64,000 nucleotides of DNA from an uncultured Paracoccaceae bacterium (GTDB taxonomy: Bacteria > Pseudomonadota > Alphaproteobacteria > Rhodobacterales > Rhodobacteraceae): contig CATOSU010000005.1 of assembly GCA_951812615.1 (NCBI GenBank), forward strand, positions 124,001-188,000, read 5' to 3'. Numbering within the stretch: the stretch's first letter is position 1; every line of letters starts with the position of its first letter. Both the position numbers and the translations under genes were made by a program. This document shows, piece by piece, positions 1-8,915 of this stretch. The notes under the pieces are model-generated. The model was not told where the DNA came from and did not search any database. It was given only the letters and a program-made list of their open reading frames with translations.

Positions 1-15
1 GGTCGTCCACCGGGA

Positions 16-405
16 TCACTGTGACCCTTCGCACCGGTGTGGCTGGCGCAACCGGTAGCGGGCTTCGCCCGAGCGGGGCATACGTCTCAGTTCGACACAG
101 GCTGTGTCGGCAATAGACCGGGCGATCAGCCCCTCGGTTTCTGTTAGCCGAAGATTTTCACCATCAGGAAGCTGGACCACAACCATGACCGCATGCTGAT
201 CCGAGGCGCTGAGCGGGCCGGACGACACCACCGGCAATGTCAGGTACGCCTCGTGTTCGGGCTCTCCGGTCGGGCGCAGGAAAAGAAAAGCTATGACCGC
301 CAGAAACCCGAGCCCGCACAGAATGGCGATCCCGAACCGGGACACAAAGACATAGGCCGATACGGCGCGATCGGGGCCCAGAAGGCGGGCAAGAAAATCC
401 AACAT
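16..405 (-). CDS. small single-pass membrane protein, unknown function
   Basis: The protein is about 129 residues. A hydrophobic segment near residues 24-44 (FGIAILCGLGFLAVIAFLFL) is followed by a polar domain of about 85 residues with two cysteines, so it looks like a membrane-anchored protein with one soluble domain. I do not recognise the family. I chose the ATG at 405; a TTG three codons upstream (414) is the alternative. It lies 36 bases downstream of the GNAT gene on the same strand and is probably co-transcribed with it. Confidence 0.6.
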   Translation of the reverse strand: MLDFLARLLGPDRAVSAYVFVSRFGIAILCGLGFLAVIAFLFLRPTGEPEHEAYLTLPVVSSGPLSASDQHAVMVVVQLPDGENLRLTETEGLIARSIADTACVELRRMPRSGEARYRLRQPHRCEGSQ

Positions 406-441
406 CCCGCGCAAATAGTCAGATGGTGTCCGGCGCGCAAG

Positions 442-1032
442 TCAGCCGCGCGGCTTCTGCATCAGCCAGTCGATATTGGCCCGCACCGCCGGCCATTCAG
501 AGCTTGTGATCGAATAACACGCGGTGTCCCGTATCGTACCGTTTGCCATGATCATATGCGCCCGCAGGATCCCGTCCAGCTGTGCGCCCAGCCGCTCGAT
601 GGCGCGGCGGCTTTGAGTGTTCATCCGGTGAGTCCGGAATTCCACCGCAATACAGTTCAATTCGTCAAATGCATGGGCCAGCAGCAGGCGTTTGGCCTCG
701 GTGTTCAGCGGCGAACGCTGGACCGATGCGGCATACCAGGTTGACCCGATTTCGACCCGCCTGTTGGCCGGGTCGATATTCATGTAAGTGGTCATTCCAA
801 CCGCACGGCCGTCCGGTGTCAGGACCGCAAATGGCAACATAGATCCTGCGGCCTGCAACGCCAGACGCCGGTCGATTTCGGCCGCGACCTCATCCGGCGC
901 CGGTATCATGGTATACCACAGCGTTTGCAGCGGGCCGTCCACACAGGCGTCGCGCAGATCCCCGGCGTGTTCGGGGGCCAGCGGCGTCAGCGTCACGTGA
1001 CGCCCAGTCAGGGTGATCGGTTCCGGCCACAT
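442..1032 (-). CDS. GNAT family N-acetyltransferase (RimJ/RimL-like)
   Basis: Predicted cytoplasmic acetyl-CoA-dependent N-acetyltransferase of about 196 residues. The N-terminus (ITLTGRHVTLTPLAPEHAGDL) and the central strand (RVEIGSTWYAASVQRSPLNTEAKRLLLAHAFDEL) are typical of the RimJ/RimL-like GNAT group that modifies protein N-termini or small amines. The substrate cannot be told. The ATG at 1032 is preferred: it has a GAGGG ribosome site just upstream, and the longer frame to 1077 would start inside the hairpin at 1058-1085. Confidence 0.85.
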   Translation of the reverse strand: MWPEPITLTGRHVTLTPLAPEHAGDLRDACVDGPLQTLWYTMIPAPDEVAAEIDRRLALQAAGSMLPFAVLTPDGRAVGMTTYMNIDPANRRVEIGSTWYAASVQRSPLNTEAKRLLLAHAFDELNCIAVEFRTHRMNTQSRRAIERLGAQLDGILRAHMIMANGTIRDTACYSITSSEWPAVRANIDWLMQKPRG

Positions 1033-1057
1033 ATCATAGTTCCCTCGGTTGCAGACG

Positions 1058-1085
1058 CGAAAGGCGTGCCACGGCACGCCTTTCG
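1058..1085. terminator. perfect 12-bp stem hairpin between tpa and the GNAT gene
   Basis: CGAAAGGCGTGC at 1058-1069 pairs perfectly with GCACGCCTTTCG at 1074-1085 around a CACG tetraloop, followed on the + strand by GGTTTTCT. It lies just past the tpa stop codon, so it probably ends or attenuates tpa transcription. The T-run lies on the + strand side, so on the minus strand it may act as an mRNA 3' stabiliser rather than a classical terminator. Confidence 0.7.
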
Positions 1086-1134
1086 GTTTTCTCAGGCCGC
1101 AAGGCGGAGACAGAAAATTCGTAGAATTTTCGCG

Positions 1135-2526
1135 TCAGCCAAACACTTTGCCAATGGCGTTGTCCACGGCAGCGGTGATCTCGTCGATGTCATCGGCTGT
1201 GGCAATCAGCGCGGGCGAGAAGCAAAGGAAGTTGTTCCTGCCCGGCACCGACCGGTTAGAGGCGCCGATGATCACTCCCTGTACACCGCAATCGGCCACG
1301 ATTGCCCCGATCTGCGCTTCGCTTACCGGCTCCTTGGACAGCCGATCCTCGACCAGTTCCAGGCCACAGAACAGACCCTTGCCGCGCACGTCACCGATCA
1401 CGGTATGTTTGTCCATCAGCGCGTGCAGGTTGTCCATCATCCGCGCACCCATGGCCACTGTATTGTCCAGCAGCGCCTCGTCCTCGATGATCCGCATGTT
1501 TTCCAGCGCCGCCACCGGCCCCGATGTGCAGCCGCCGAAGGTGGAAATGTCACGGAAATGGTTCAGCTTGTCGCCGGGATCATCCTTGAACATGTCAAAG
1601 ATCTCTTCGGTCGTCACAAGGCAGGCAATGGCGGTATAGCCGGACGCCACGCCCTTGGCCATCGTGACCATGTCCGGCTTCAGCCCGTATTGCTGATACC
1701 CGAACCATGTGCCGGTTCGCCCGACGCCGCAGACAACCTCGTCAATATGCAGCAGGATGTCATACTTATCGCAGATCTCCTGTACTTTCGGCCAATACCC
1801 TTCCGGCGGCGGAATCACACCACCGCCCGCGGTCACCGGTTCCAGGCACAGTGCGCCAACCGTGTCCGGGCCTTCACGCAGCACAATTTTTTCGATCTGT
1901 TCGGCCGACCATTCCCCGAAATTCTCGTCCGGCGCGCTGTCCAGTTCGTGCTTGCGATACTCCATGCAATGCGGGACGCGTATGAAACCGGGCGTGAACG
2001 GACCATACTGAACATTCCGTTCATCCTGACCGCCGGCCGACAGGCAGGCAATCGTGGTGCCGTGATAATCGCGGTCGCGATACAGGATCTTGTGCTTTTT
2101 GCCCCCGTACCGTTTGTGCGCGATCTGGCGCACCATCTTGAAGGCTTTCTCGTTCGCCTCGGACCCGGTGTTCAGGTAATAAACCCGGCTCATCCCCGGC
2201 ATCTTGCTGATCAGTTTTTCGGCAAACAGCGATCCGGGGATCGATCCTGCGGATCCTGCAAAATAGTTGATTTTGACCAGCTGGTCGCGGATTGCGTTGG
2301 CAATGCTCTCCCGGCCATAGCCCACATTGACCGTCCAGACACCGCCGGACACCGCGTCCAGATGCTCTTTGCCCTTCTGGTCCCAGACGCGCATCCCCTT
2401 GCCTTCGATGATGATACGCGGGTCTGACGTTTCATAAGGCTTGTGCTGGCTCAGATGGTGCCAGATACGAGCCTTGTCGGTTTCAACTACGTGTTCCAGG
2501 TCATTTTCGTTGAACGCGCCGTCCAT
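1135..2526 (-). CDS. tpa: taurine:pyruvate aminotransferase (class III, PLP)
   Basis: Class III PLP aminotransferase of 463 residues, the usual length for Tpa. It transfers the amino group of taurine to pyruvate, giving sulfoacetaldehyde and alanine. Visible marks are LNTGSEANEKAFKMVRQ (PLP phosphate-binding region), YHGTT, HIDEVVCGVGRTG with the PLP-binding Asp, and the Schiff-base lysine in MAKGVASGY. It is divergent from tauABC, which supports taurine over other omega-amino substrates. The ATG has a GAGAGGAA ribosome site. The next enzyme (Xsc, sulfoacetaldehyde acetyltransferase) and the usual regulator TauR are not in the window. Confidence 0.92.
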   Translation of the reverse strand: MDGAFNENDLEHVVETDKARIWHHLSQHKPYETSDPRIIIEGKGMRVWDQKGKEHLDAVSGGVWTVNVGYGRESIANAIRDQLVKINYFAGSAGSIPGSLFAEKLISKMPGMSRVYYLNTGSEANEKAFKMVRQIAHKRYGGKKHKILYRDRDYHGTTIACLSAGGQDERNVQYGPFTPGFIRVPHCMEYRKHELDSAPDENFGEWSAEQIEKIVLREGPDTVGALCLEPVTAGGGVIPPPEGYWPKVQEICDKYDILLHIDEVVCGVGRTGTWFGYQQYGLKPDMVTMAKGVASGYTAIACLVTTEEIFDMFKDDPGDKLNHFRDISTFGGCTSGPVAALENMRIIEDEALLDNTVAMGARMMDNLHALMDKHTVIGDVRGKGLFCGLELVEDRLSKEPVSEAQIGAIVADCGVQGVIIGASNRSVPGRNNFLCFSPALIATADDIDEITAAVDNAIGKVFG

Positions 2527-2900
2527 GACACATTCCTCTCATTGTTCAGAAAAGCAAAACCCCGGCGCAGAGCATCCGTGGTGACTACACAGAGGTGACC
2601 TGGATTTAGGCAGACCCAGTAGGGCCAGAACGTATGTCTATTTAAGTCCAGAACAGCAGGTTGAAAATTCTGGTTTCCCCGTAACATGTTAAAATATCTA
2701 AATTTTTCCAGACGACCTCTGCTGCTCAACTTGCGCGGGCGTCGACATTGGCTCGTTCCGACCGATGAAAGTTGTTGAATGGTCAATGGATTTCGGTTCC
2801 GAATACCAAGCGTGCCGGCATCTGACGCCGTCATCAACAAAATCAATTGGTGACATGTCTCGTGGCTGAGGCAGGTCGCCAGAATATCAGGGAGCCAAAA
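2527..2900. promoter_or_regulatory. tpa/tauA divergent promoter region with TauR-like motifs
   Basis: This 374-bp gap between divergent tpa and tauA contains no convincing gene. It is AT-richer than its flanks. CTGGATTTAG at 2600-2609 (+) and CTGGACTTAA at 2651-2642 (minus) match the CTGGACYTAA element that I recall for the MocR-type regulator TauR of Rhodobacter capsulatus. A third CTGGAAAAAT (minus, ending at 2711) is a weaker match. The assignment is by motif resemblance and context only. Confidence 0.5.
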
Positions 2901-3902
2901 ATGACACTCAAATCACGACTTTCCGGTGCCGTTGCTGGGCTGGCGATGATGGCCGGCGCAGCGCCGGCCTTTGCCGCTGACGAAATTACCGTCGCATATT
3001 TCCTGGAATGGCCGATGCCGTTCGAATATGCCAAGCAGATGGGCACATATGACGAAGCCCTTGGTGTGAAAGTTAACTGGGTCAGCTTTGAAAGCGGCGT
3101 GAAAATGTCGGCGGCGATGGCGTCAGGTGACGTTCAACTGTCCGTCAGCCAGGGTGTGCCGCCGTTCGTGGTGGCGACCTCCGCAGGTCAGGATCTGCAG
3201 ATCCTCGACGTTGCCGTCAGCTATGCCGATAACGACAACTGTGTCGTCGCGGAAAAGCACGAAATCGACAAATCATCGGCCGCCGAACTGGCTGGCAAAA
3301 AGGTTGCGGTCCCGCTGGGAACCGCGGCGCATTACGGTTTCCTGAAGCAGATGAACCATTTTGGTGTCGACGTGGCCAGCATGGAAGTTGTGGACATGGA
3401 TCCGCCCGATGGCGCGGCGGCAATCGCGCAGGGCGCGGTTGACATGTTCTGCGGCTGGGGTGGATCGCTGCGCCGTGCGCTGGAACACGGCAACGTTCTG
3501 CTGACGGGTGCGGAAAAAACTGATCTGGGCATCCTCGTGTTTGACGTGACATCCGGTCCTGCCGGCTGGGTCGCAGAAAACAGCGATATGGTTGCCAAGT
3601 TCCTGAAGGTCACCGCAGACGCCAACGCCATGTGGGCAGACCCGGCCAACCACGAAAAGATGCTGCCTGTCATCGCCAAAGATGCCGGCATGGACGTGGA
3701 CGCCACGCGGGACACGATGGCAACCTTCTCCTTCCCGACGGTTGATGAACAGCTGAGCGCAACATGGCTCGGCGGCAACGCGCAGACCTTTATGAAGGGT
3801 GTTGCTGACGTCTTTGTCGAGGCAGGGTCCATCGACGGCGCGCTCGATTCCTACGAAAACGCTGTGAACTCCGGTCCGCTGTCCAGCGCATCGGGCATGT
3901 AA
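2901..3902 (+). CDS. tauA: taurine ABC transporter substrate-binding protein
   Basis: Periplasmic taurine-binding protein of 333 residues. Residues 1-24 form a Sec signal peptide (MTLKSRLSGAVAGLAMMAGA, cleavage after AFA). The mature protein starts DEITVAYFLEWPMPFEYAK, as in the TauA/SsuA/NMT1 family. The start at 2901 has GGAG eight bases upstream; a start at 2847 would add an unlikely 18 residues before the signal peptide. It is first in tauABC and is separated from tauB by a hairpin, which fits higher expression of the binding protein than of the membrane parts. Confidence 0.93.
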   Translation: MTLKSRLSGAVAGLAMMAGAAPAFAADEITVAYFLEWPMPFEYAKQMGTYDEALGVKVNWVSFESGVKMSAAMASGDVQLSVSQGVPPFVVATSAGQDLQILDVAVSYADNDNCVVAEKHEIDKSSAAELAGKKVAVPLGTAAHYGFLKQMNHFGVDVASMEVVDMDPPDGAAAIAQGAVDMFCGWGGSLRRALEHGNVLLTGAEKTDLGILVFDVTSGPAGWVAENSDMVAKFLKVTADANAMWADPANHEKMLPVIAKDAGMDVDATRDTMATFSFPTVDEQLSATWLGGNAQTFMKGVADVFVEAGSIDGALDSYENAVNSGPLSSASGM

Positions 3903-3920
3903 ACGGCGAAATACCGACAA

Positions 3921-3955
3921 CCCGGGCGGCTTGCACTGCCCGGGCTCTTTGCTTT
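3921..3955 (+). terminator. hairpin with T-tract between tauA and tauB
   Basis: CCCGGGC (3921-3927) pairs with GCCCGGG (3938-3944), followed by CTCTTTGCTTTTT. It has the form of a Rho-independent terminator or attenuator in the 120-bp tauA-tauB gap, and probably limits read-through so that tauA transcript exceeds tauBC. Confidence 0.75.
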
Positions 3956-4022
3956 TTCAAAGCTTGTCGCGCGGGACGGCCGCATAATGCCGAGTCGGGA
4001 TCCGCGTCAGGGAACAGACAGA

Positions 4023-4829
4023 ATGACTGGTCTATCCATCGATGAACTCTCCATGCGTTTTGATTTGCCGAACGGATCGTCCGTGCAGGCGCTGCAGGAC
4101 GTGTCACTTGACCTGAAGGCGGGCGAGATCCTGACGGTCCTCGGGCCGTCGGGTTGCGGCAAGACCACGTTGCTGAACATTGTTGCAGGGTTTCTTGCTC
4201 CGACCTCCGGGCAGGTCGTGCTGAACGGTCACAAGGTGACCGGGCCGGATGCCGAACGTGGCATGGTTTTTCAGCAGGGGGCCTTGTTCGAATGGATGAA
4301 CGTGCGTGATAACGTCAGCTTCGGTCCCCGAATGGCCGGGAAACGATCCAGGGACTACGCCGGCGAAGTTGATCACCTGCTGGATGTTGTCGGATTGGCC
4401 GATTTCAAGGACAAGGCCATCTATGAATTGTCGGGCGGTATGCAGCAGCGTGTCGCGCTTGCACGTTGTCTGGCAAATGAGCCGGACGTCATTTTGATGG
4501 ACGAACCGCTGGGTGCGCTGGACGCGCTGACGCGGGAAAAGATGCAGAGCCTTGTGCTCAAACTCTGGAAAGAAACAGGAAAAACCATCATCCTGATCAC
4601 CCACTCGGTCGAAGAGGCGTTGTTGCTGGGTGAACGCCTGATCGTGATGGCGCCCCGCCCCGGCCGCATCCACAAAGAATACCGCCTGCCGTTTGCCGAT
4701 CTGGGGGTCGGCGCGGACCTGCGTGAAATCAAAAGGCATCCCGAATATGCGCCCCGCCGGGAGGAAATCCTCGGGATGATCTGGGACATGGAAGAAGAGA
4801 TCATGGGCCGGCAGGAGGACGCAGAATGA
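4023..4829 (+). CDS. tauB: taurine ABC transporter ATP-binding protein
   Basis: ATPase subunit of 268 residues that drives taurine import. The Walker A (GPSGCGKTT), Q-loop (VFQQG), signature (LSGGMQQR), Walker B (VILMDEPLGALD) and H-loop (ITHSVEEA) are all intact. The ATG at 4023 (MTGLSIDELS) aligns with the family; the longer frame from 3987 adds 12 residues without domain content. The stop codon overlaps the tauC start by four bases (ATGA), indicating translational coupling. Confidence 0.93.
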   Translation: MTGLSIDELSMRFDLPNGSSVQALQDVSLDLKAGEILTVLGPSGCGKTTLLNIVAGFLAPTSGQVVLNGHKVTGPDAERGMVFQQGALFEWMNVRDNVSFGPRMAGKRSRDYAGEVDHLLDVVGLADFKDKAIYELSGGMQQRVALARCLANEPDVILMDEPLGALDALTREKMQSLVLKLWKETGKTIILITHSVEEALLLGERLIVMAPRPGRIHKEYRLPFADLGVGADLREIKRHPEYAPRREEILGMIWDMEEEIMGRQEDAE

Positions 4830-6100
4830 GCGGATTGGTTGTTCTTCTTGTCTACGTGGCGATTTTTGCCGGGTCCTTCGTGGTTGCGAAATTTCTGGTT
4901 CGCCGGGCGCAAAACGATTTCACCTCGCTGAAAACGGTCACCTTCGGCGACGAAAGCGCTGTGGTCAGCGACCGCATTGCGTCGGTTGTCTCCATCCTGA
5001 CGCTGTTTTTGCTCTGGGGCGCCTTCACCGGATCGACTCTGGTGCCGAAATTCCTGCACGCGCCGGGACCGTTCGAAGGTGTTGCGACATTCGAATACAC
5101 GGCGGAAAACGCCGATGGTGACCGTGATACCGCTACGGTGACTGTGTTGGTGCATCCGATAACAGAGACGGTGTCAGCGCCCGAAATTGAGCCCGGTGAT
5201 GGCTGGGCCAAGAACGATTCCGATACGGTCGGCGCGTGGCGCTCGGGACTGATCCGGGTCGACAAGAACGATGAGTTTACAAAGGCCGACGGTGCACGGG
5301 TGATCGAAATCAACGGCCAGCCCATCGAACCGGGCGGCGAGGTGTTTACCGAATACGGCCGGGTCGGGATGAGCGGTAAGGGCACACCGAATTTTGTGCC
5401 GAAAAAGGGCTGGCAGATGGAGCCGATCTGGCTGCCGCCGCCCGAGGCCGTTGTGAAACGCGTCGGCGAAATCGCCTCGGAAGGGTACCGTGACAGCACA
5501 CTGTGGGAGCATCTGGGGTATTCGCTGTTCCGCGTGATCGCCGGTTTCTTCTTCGGCGCGATGGTGGGAATTCCGCTGGGTTATGCGATGGGATTGTCGA
5601 ACTGGTTCCGCGGATGGTTTGACCCGATTGTTGAATTCATGCGGCCCGTACCGCCGCTGGCGCTGATCCCGCTGGTGATTATCTGGGCCGGGATCGGGGA
5701 AACCGGCAAGATCATCCTGCTGTTCCTTGCGGCGCTCTGGATCATGGCGATTGCGGCCCGTTCCGGCGTGTCCGGTGTACGCATATCAAAGGTGCACGCG
5801 GCCTATTCGCTGGGGGCAACCAAATGGCAGATCCTGCGGTATGTGATCGTGCCGAACTCCCTGCCGGATATCTTTACCGGCGCCCGGGTGGCAATGGGCG
5901 TCTGTTGGGGCACGGTCGTTGCCGCCGAACTGGTCGCGGCCGAAAAGGGTGCGGGCATGATGATCATGGTCGCCTCGAAGTTCCAGCTCACCGATATCGT
6001 GATCATGGGGATCATCCTGATCGGGATCATCGGTTTTGGCATCGACATGCTGATGCGCTGGGCAGAACGGGTGCTGGTGCCCTGGAAAGGCAAAGGGTGA
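4826..6100 (+). CDS. tauC: taurine ABC transporter permease with large extracytoplasmic insert
   Basis: Inner-membrane permease of 424 residues, much longer than the roughly 275 residues of E. coli TauC. A first membrane helix spans about residues 3-23 and a second about 52-70. Then comes a soluble segment of about 125-130 residues (about 71-198) with a beta-rich stretch (ATFEYTAENADGDRDTATVT). The usual BPD_transp_1 domain follows, with five or six helices and the EAA-type loop (AAYSLGATKWQILRYVIVPN). The insert should face the periplasm. Its role is unknown, possibly docking TauA. Confidence 0.9.
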   Translation: MSGLVVLLVYVAIFAGSFVVAKFLVRRAQNDFTSLKTVTFGDESAVVSDRIASVVSILTLFLLWGAFTGSTLVPKFLHAPGPFEGVATFEYTAENADGDRDTATVTVLVHPITETVSAPEIEPGDGWAKNDSDTVGAWRSGLIRVDKNDEFTKADGARVIEINGQPIEPGGEVFTEYGRVGMSGKGTPNFVPKKGWQMEPIWLPPPEAVVKRVGEIASEGYRDSTLWEHLGYSLFRVIAGFFFGAMVGIPLGYAMGLSNWFRGWFDPIVEFMRPVPPLALIPLVIIWAGIGETGKIILLFLAALWIMAIAARSGVSGVRISKVHAAYSLGATKWQILRYVIVPNSLPDIFTGARVAMGVCWGTVVAAELVAAEKGAGMMIMVASKFQLTDIVIMGIILIGIIGFGIDMLMRWAERVLVPWKGKG

Positions 6101-6101
6101 T

Positions 6102-6120
6102 GTGACCCGGGCAGGGTCAC
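6102..6120. terminator. short hairpin after tauC
   Basis: GTGACCC (6102-6108) pairs with GGGTCAC (6114-6120) directly after the tauC stop. There is no clear T-run, so this is a weak candidate for ending tauABC transcription ahead of the convergent acyl-CoA synthetase gene. Confidence 0.4.
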
Positions 6121-6177
6121 CGCCACCTGAAATTGCTGCTTTTGTGAAGCCGCGGACCGCTTTGCCCGCAGCAGCTG

Positions 6178-7686
6178 TTACAGTTTGTTCCGCAACTCCC
6201 GCTTCAGCACCTTGCCGGTTGCGTTGCGCGGCAGGACATCGGTGAAGATCACCCGCGTCGGGATCTTGAACCGGGCTACCTTGCCGTGGAACCAGCCGAT
6301 TACGTCATCCTCGCTCAGTTCTGTGCCTTCCGCCCGGACGACAAAGGCGACACCGACCTCGCCCCACTTCTCGTCCGGTGCGCCGACGATGGCGCCGTCT
6401 GCCACACCGTCCAGACGGAACAGGGTGTTTTCAACCTCGGCCGGATAGACGTTTTCGCCGCCGGAAATATACATGTCTTTCCAGCGGTCCACGATCCACA
6501 GATCGCCGTCGGCGTCCAGCCGGGCCGCATCGCCGGTTTTGAACCAGCCATCGACCCATTCGCTTTCGTTCGCGTCCGGCCGGTTCCAGTATCCCGGCGT
6601 GATGTTCGGTCCGCGCACCCAAAGTTCGCCCACCTCGTCGGCCCCGGCCTGTTCACCGTCTTCGCGCATGATCTTCAGTTCGGCGTGCAACCCGCACCGG
6701 CCGGCGCTGCCGATCTTCGTCCGGCCCAGTTCCAGCGTCTGCATGCTGACCAGCGGGCTGGTTTCCGACATGCCGAAACCCTGCACCAACGATATGCCCT
6801 TGGCGATATAGGTTTCCGCCAGCGGCACCGGGGTCGGCGCCCCGCCAACACCGCAGCGCACCAGACGCGAAAAATCTGTGGTCTGGAATTCGGGGTGCTG
6901 CGCCATAAACAGATAGATGGCCGGCACGCCGAAGAAATGTGTCATGCCGACATCCGGATCGTTTATCAGTTGCAACGCCTGACCGGGATCGAATGCCCGC
7001 ATGATCAGCGATGAACCACCGTTGTGTAAGAGCACAGTCGCGTAACAGTTCAATCCGCCGGTGTGAAACAGCGGCAACACCGTTATCCCCTTGCTGGAGG
7101 GGGTAATTTCCGAGGCCGGGCCAAGGTTCACGGCGTTGATCAGCGCCATCCGGTAGGTGTTCGGCGCGCCCTTGGGTCGACCGGTGGTGCCGGATGTGTA
7201 TAGCAGCGTCCACGTGTCATCGAGCGTGACCTCGGGCCTTGGATGGTCGCCGTTGCTGCCTGCGATGCACTGTTCATACTGCGTATCGCCACCGCCTCCG
7301 GTGGTTTCGATCAGATGTGGAACGGATTCCGTCAGAGCGCTTACCGTTGGCGCATTGGCGGTGTCATAGATCAGAACCTGTGGCGACGCGTCCGACAGGA
7401 TGAAGTCGATCTCCGGCGCTTCCAGCCGCCAGTTCATCGGGACAAAGATCGCGCCCAGCTTTGCGCAGGCCGAGTGCACCTCCATCATGTCAGTCGAATT
7501 CATGGCCAGAACGGCAATCCGGTCGCCCTTGGCTACACCGCAGTTGGTCGCAAGGTGGGTGGCGAGCCTGCAGCATCGGTCGTCCGCCTGCGCAAACGTA
7601 AAGGCCCGGCCGGAGTGCAGGTCGGTCCAGCAATCCCGGTCCGGCGACATCCGCGCATAATGCGCAAGCCAGTCATAGTGGCGCAT
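6178..7686 (-). CDS. AMP-dependent acyl-CoA synthetase
   Basis: ANL-superfamily enzyme of 502 residues that activates a carboxylic acid through an acyl-adenylate to its CoA thioester. Visible are the P-loop motif LLYTSGTTGRPKG, the core FKTGDAARLDADG, the hinge segment DRWKDMYISGGENVYPAEVE and the catalytic lysine in PRNATGKVLKREL. It resembles medium/long-chain fatty acid or cyclohexanecarboxylate-type ligases; the substrate is not decidable by eye. A GGAGG ribosome site precedes the ATG. No CoA-pathway gene adjoins it. Confidence 0.85.
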   Translation of the reverse strand: MRHYDWLAHYARMSPDRDCWTDLHSGRAFTFAQADDRCCRLATHLATNCGVAKGDRIAVLAMNSTDMMEVHSACAKLGAIFVPMNWRLEAPEIDFILSDASPQVLIYDTANAPTVSALTESVPHLIETTGGGGDTQYEQCIAGSNGDHPRPEVTLDDTWTLLYTSGTTGRPKGAPNTYRMALINAVNLGPASEITPSSKGITVLPLFHTGGLNCYATVLLHNGGSSLIMRAFDPGQALQLINDPDVGMTHFFGVPAIYLFMAQHPEFQTTDFSRLVRCGVGGAPTPVPLAETYIAKGISLVQGFGMSETSPLVSMQTLELGRTKIGSAGRCGLHAELKIMREDGEQAGADEVGELWVRGPNITPGYWNRPDANESEWVDGWFKTGDAARLDADGDLWIVDRWKDMYISGGENVYPAEVENTLFRLDGVADGAIVGAPDEKWGEVGVAFVVRAEGTELSEDDVIGWFHGKVARFKIPTRVIFTDVLPRNATGKVLKRELRNKL

Positions 7687-7754
7687 GTGGTTTTCCTCCG
7701 TCTCCCGAAATCAGGCTACGGGCCGGTATGCCAAATCTGCAACTGATTTATGGT

Positions 7755-8915
7755 TCAGGCGACGGCATTGCGGATGCTATCGACCACCGCGAAACCCTGT
7801 GCCATCCACGTTTCATTGATCGGATCGGCCTCGGAACTGAACATGGCGACAGAAAGCTCGCGGGCGGGATCCACGAACAGGTATTGGCCATGTATGCCCA
7901 GCCCGTGGATCAACGGCCCGTTGTCGCTCTGGACGTACCATTTGGAGCGGTAGGACATGTCGCGCTGCCCGAAATCGTCATAGAAATCGCCCTTGCGCCA
8001 CGCTTCGCCGCTGCCATTTTCGGCAATGTCGCGCAGCCAGCTTTCAGGAATGATCTGAGCGCTGCCACGGGCGCCACCCTGCAGCATCATCTGGCCGATA
8101 CGGGCAAGGTCCCGCGCCGTAAAGCATTTGCCCCCGGCCGAACGCGCGCCGCCGATCCGGTCCACGGTGATGTAGCCGGGCCGTTCGGCCCCCAGCGGCT
8201 GCCAGATGCGCTCAGAGAACAAATCAGGATAACGCTGTCCGGTCGCGCGTTCGAAAACCCAGGCCAGCAGGTCCGTGACCGGTGAAACATAGTGAAAGCG
8301 ACCGTTATGAGGACCGTCGCGCTCGGTCAGGAGCAAATGAAATGACCGCAGGTCATGCGGGGTGGCTCCATCGGGCAACGGGTTCCAGTTTGCCGCGATC
8401 CGGTATTCGATTATCGGACCTTCGGTCAGGAAATAGTCTTCGTCGAATACAATTCCGACACGCATATCCAGTGCATCGCGCACGGTTGCGCCCTGATACC
8501 CCGTTCCGGTCAGTTCCGGCACATATTCGGTCAGCGGTGCGGCCGGATCCAGTTCGCCCCGCTCTACAAGGGTGCCGGCCAACAGACCGAGCATGGATTT
8601 CGAGACTGACATCAGGATATGCGGATCCGCCGCCGTCATGCCATTGCGGTAGCTTTCGTGGACGATCCGGCCCTTGTGCAGGATTACCAGCGCATCGTTG
8701 CTGAGCGGGGCGAGCCCGGCTTCAAGACCGGCAGCTCTCAGATTCAGATCTCCTTCCGGCAGGCCCCAGACGTTGTTGGGGTCATTTGCAATCTCGGCCG
8801 TCGGAACGATCTCGCGAACATGGTGAAAAGCCCATTGGCAATAGGGGGCCGTGCGCCAGTTGGCGAGTGTGGCGCGGTCGGCCTCGGCGGGTGGAAAACC
8901 CTGCATGACGGTCAT
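7755..8915 (-). CDS. beta-lactamase-fold serine hydrolase
   Basis: Serine hydrolase of 386 residues in the beta-lactamase/class C esterase family (EstB, penicillin-binding-like). The SxxK nucleophile motif is S103-V-S-K106 (MSVSKSM). A HYVSP segment stands where the family has YxN, and HGLGIHGQYLF lies near the C-terminus. No signal peptide is visible, so it is likely cytoplasmic and an esterase or amidase rather than a resistance beta-lactamase. I took ATG 8915, with AAGGGAA upstream; the open frame continues to 9218 but the extra 101 residues look non-coding. Confidence 0.8.
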   Translation of the reverse strand: MTVMQGFPPAEADRATLANWRTAPYCQWAFHHVREIVPTAEIANDPNNVWGLPEGDLNLRAAGLEAGLAPLSNDALVILHKGRIVHESYRNGMTAADPHILMSVSKSMLGLLAGTLVERGELDPAAPLTEYVPELTGTGYQGATVRDALDMRVGIVFDEDYFLTEGPIIEYRIAANWNPLPDGATPHDLRSFHLLLTERDGPHNGRFHYVSPVTDLLAWVFERATGQRYPDLFSERIWQPLGAERPGYITVDRIGGARSAGGKCFTARDLARIGQMMLQGGARGSAQIIPESWLRDIAENGSGEAWRKGDFYDDFGQRDMSYRSKWYVQSDNGPLIHGLGIHGQYLFVDPARELSVAMFSSEADPINETWMAQGFAVVDSIRNAVA

